DNA from: Aureimonas sp. AU20
Lineage (GTDB): Bacteria; Pseudomonadota; Alphaproteobacteria; Rhizobiales; Rhizobiaceae
Length of the DNA: 64,000 nt
Direction of reading: 5' to 3'
NCBI RefSeq assembly: GCF_001442755.1
Contig: NZ_CP006369.1
Location: 62,001-126,000 of the forward strand
In this document: positions 63,583 through 64,000 of the stretch, piece by piece
Position numbering within the stretch: the first letter of the stretch is position 1
Layout of the letters: each line of letters opens with the position of its first letter
Program-made: the position numbers and the translations under genes
The notes under the pieces: model-generated
What the model saw: the letters and a program-made list of their open reading frames with translations, nothing else
Told to the model about the DNA's origin: nothing
Databases searched by the model: none

Positions 63583-64000
63583 TGAGCGGGCCTTGGATCG
63601 ATCTCGCTGGCCTTCGCGCGGTGGTGACGGGCGGCACCAAGGGGGTCGGTGGCGCCGTGGTGACCGCGCTCGCCTCCGCAGGCGCCGCCGTCGCGACGGC
63701 GGCGCGCTCGGTGCCGGAGGGCCTGCCCGAGACCGTGCGCTTCAAGGCCGCCGATCTCACGTCGGCGGAGGGATGCGCCGAGTTCGCGCGCTTCGCCCTG
63801 TCCGAGTTCGGCGGGGTCGACATTCTCGTCAACGTCCTGGGCGGGTCGAGCGCGCCGGGCGGCGGCTATGCGGCGCTGGACGACGACATCTGGGCGAGCG
63901 AGATCAACCGCAATCTCATGACGGCGGTCCGGCTCGACCGGGCCTTTCTGCCGGGAATGACGCAGCGCGGCTCGGGGGTCGTGATCCACGTGACCTCCAT
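63582..64000 (+). CDS. SDR family oxidoreductase, 5' part (3' end outside window)
   Basis: The first 139 residues of a classical short-chain dehydrogenase: TGGTKGVGGAV (16-26) for the nucleotide, ADLTS and the NVLGGSS segment where NNAGG is usual. The catalytic Ser in IHVTSI is at the very edge. It is coupled to the NTF2-like gene. The N-V-L-G-G variant occurs in SDRs acting on aromatic or keto-acid substrates. Confidence 0.88.
   Translation, partial: MSGPWIDLAGLRAVVTGGTKGVGGAVVTALASAGAAVATAARSVPEGLPETVRFKAADLTSAEGCAEFARFALSEFGGVDILVNVLGGSSAPGGGYAALDDDIWASEINRNLMTAVRLDRAFLPGMTQRGSGVVIHVTS

Overview
This is a very GC-rich, gene-dense window from an alphaproteobacterium, most likely Hyphomicrobiales (Rhizobiales-type gene content, GC-biased codon use, short intergenic gaps, many ATGA/GTGA/TGATG overlaps). 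I cannot name the genus with confidence. I see no rRNA, tRNA or CRISPR array. The first and last genes are cut by the window edges.

Region by region. 1-7162: a GMC oxidoreductase tail, zwf (glucose-6-phosphate dehydrogenase), a GH63-type glucosidase and a DedA protein, each overlapping the next, followed by a ClC transporter. 7254-9356: a chemoreceptor. 9632-14384: a LysR regulator diverging from a GalD-like tautomerase and a NitT/TauT-type ABC importer, closed by a strong terminator. 14785-16368: an Old Yellow Enzyme diverging from an HxlR regulator, with palindromes between them. 16392-19541 (minus): four overlapping genes encoding a cis-prenyl transferase, a membrane-anchored linalool dehydratase/isomerase-like protein, a 38-residue membrane peptide and a DgkA-type kinase. 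19614-20580: a winged-helix regulator and membrane protein pair. 20829-27150: a 5'-truncated ABC ATPase, an SDR enzyme, a nucleoside-recognition (gate) protein and several exported proteins of unknown function, two of them preceded by copies of the same ~200 bp sequence. 27196-28624: Rrf2 regulator and thioredoxin-reductase-like flavoprotein. 28853-35109: an RND efflux pump diverging from an AdeRS-like two-component system. 35359-35925: cytochrome b561.

36167-46134 is the most interesting block. After a decayed IS6-family transposase and an AT-rich promoter comes a SerK/SbnI-like serine kinase, then SbnB-like, SbnH-like and SbnA-like enzymes and a MATE exporter. Facing them are a FecCDE/FepB-type ABC importer and its binding protein. 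Together these would make O-phosphoserine, convert it to 2,3-diaminopropionate, decarboxylate a derived compound, export a product and re-import a metal complex. No NIS synthetase or NRPS is present, so the product is probably not staphyloferrin B. An ethylenediamine-type aminopolycarboxylate metallophore is my best guess.

46735-58054 is a catabolic operon: an Asp/Glu/hydantoin racemase-family protein, a spermidine/putrescine-type ABC importer, a HyuA-type hydantoinase, two tandem DUF917 (S-methylthiohydantoin desulfurase-like) proteins and a large MalT-like LuxR regulator. 58075-61600 is an EmrAB-type pump with its TetR regulator and a likely operator. 61905-64000 holds an epimerase/dehydratase, an HxlR regulator, a SnoaL/NTF2-like protein and the start of an SDR gene.
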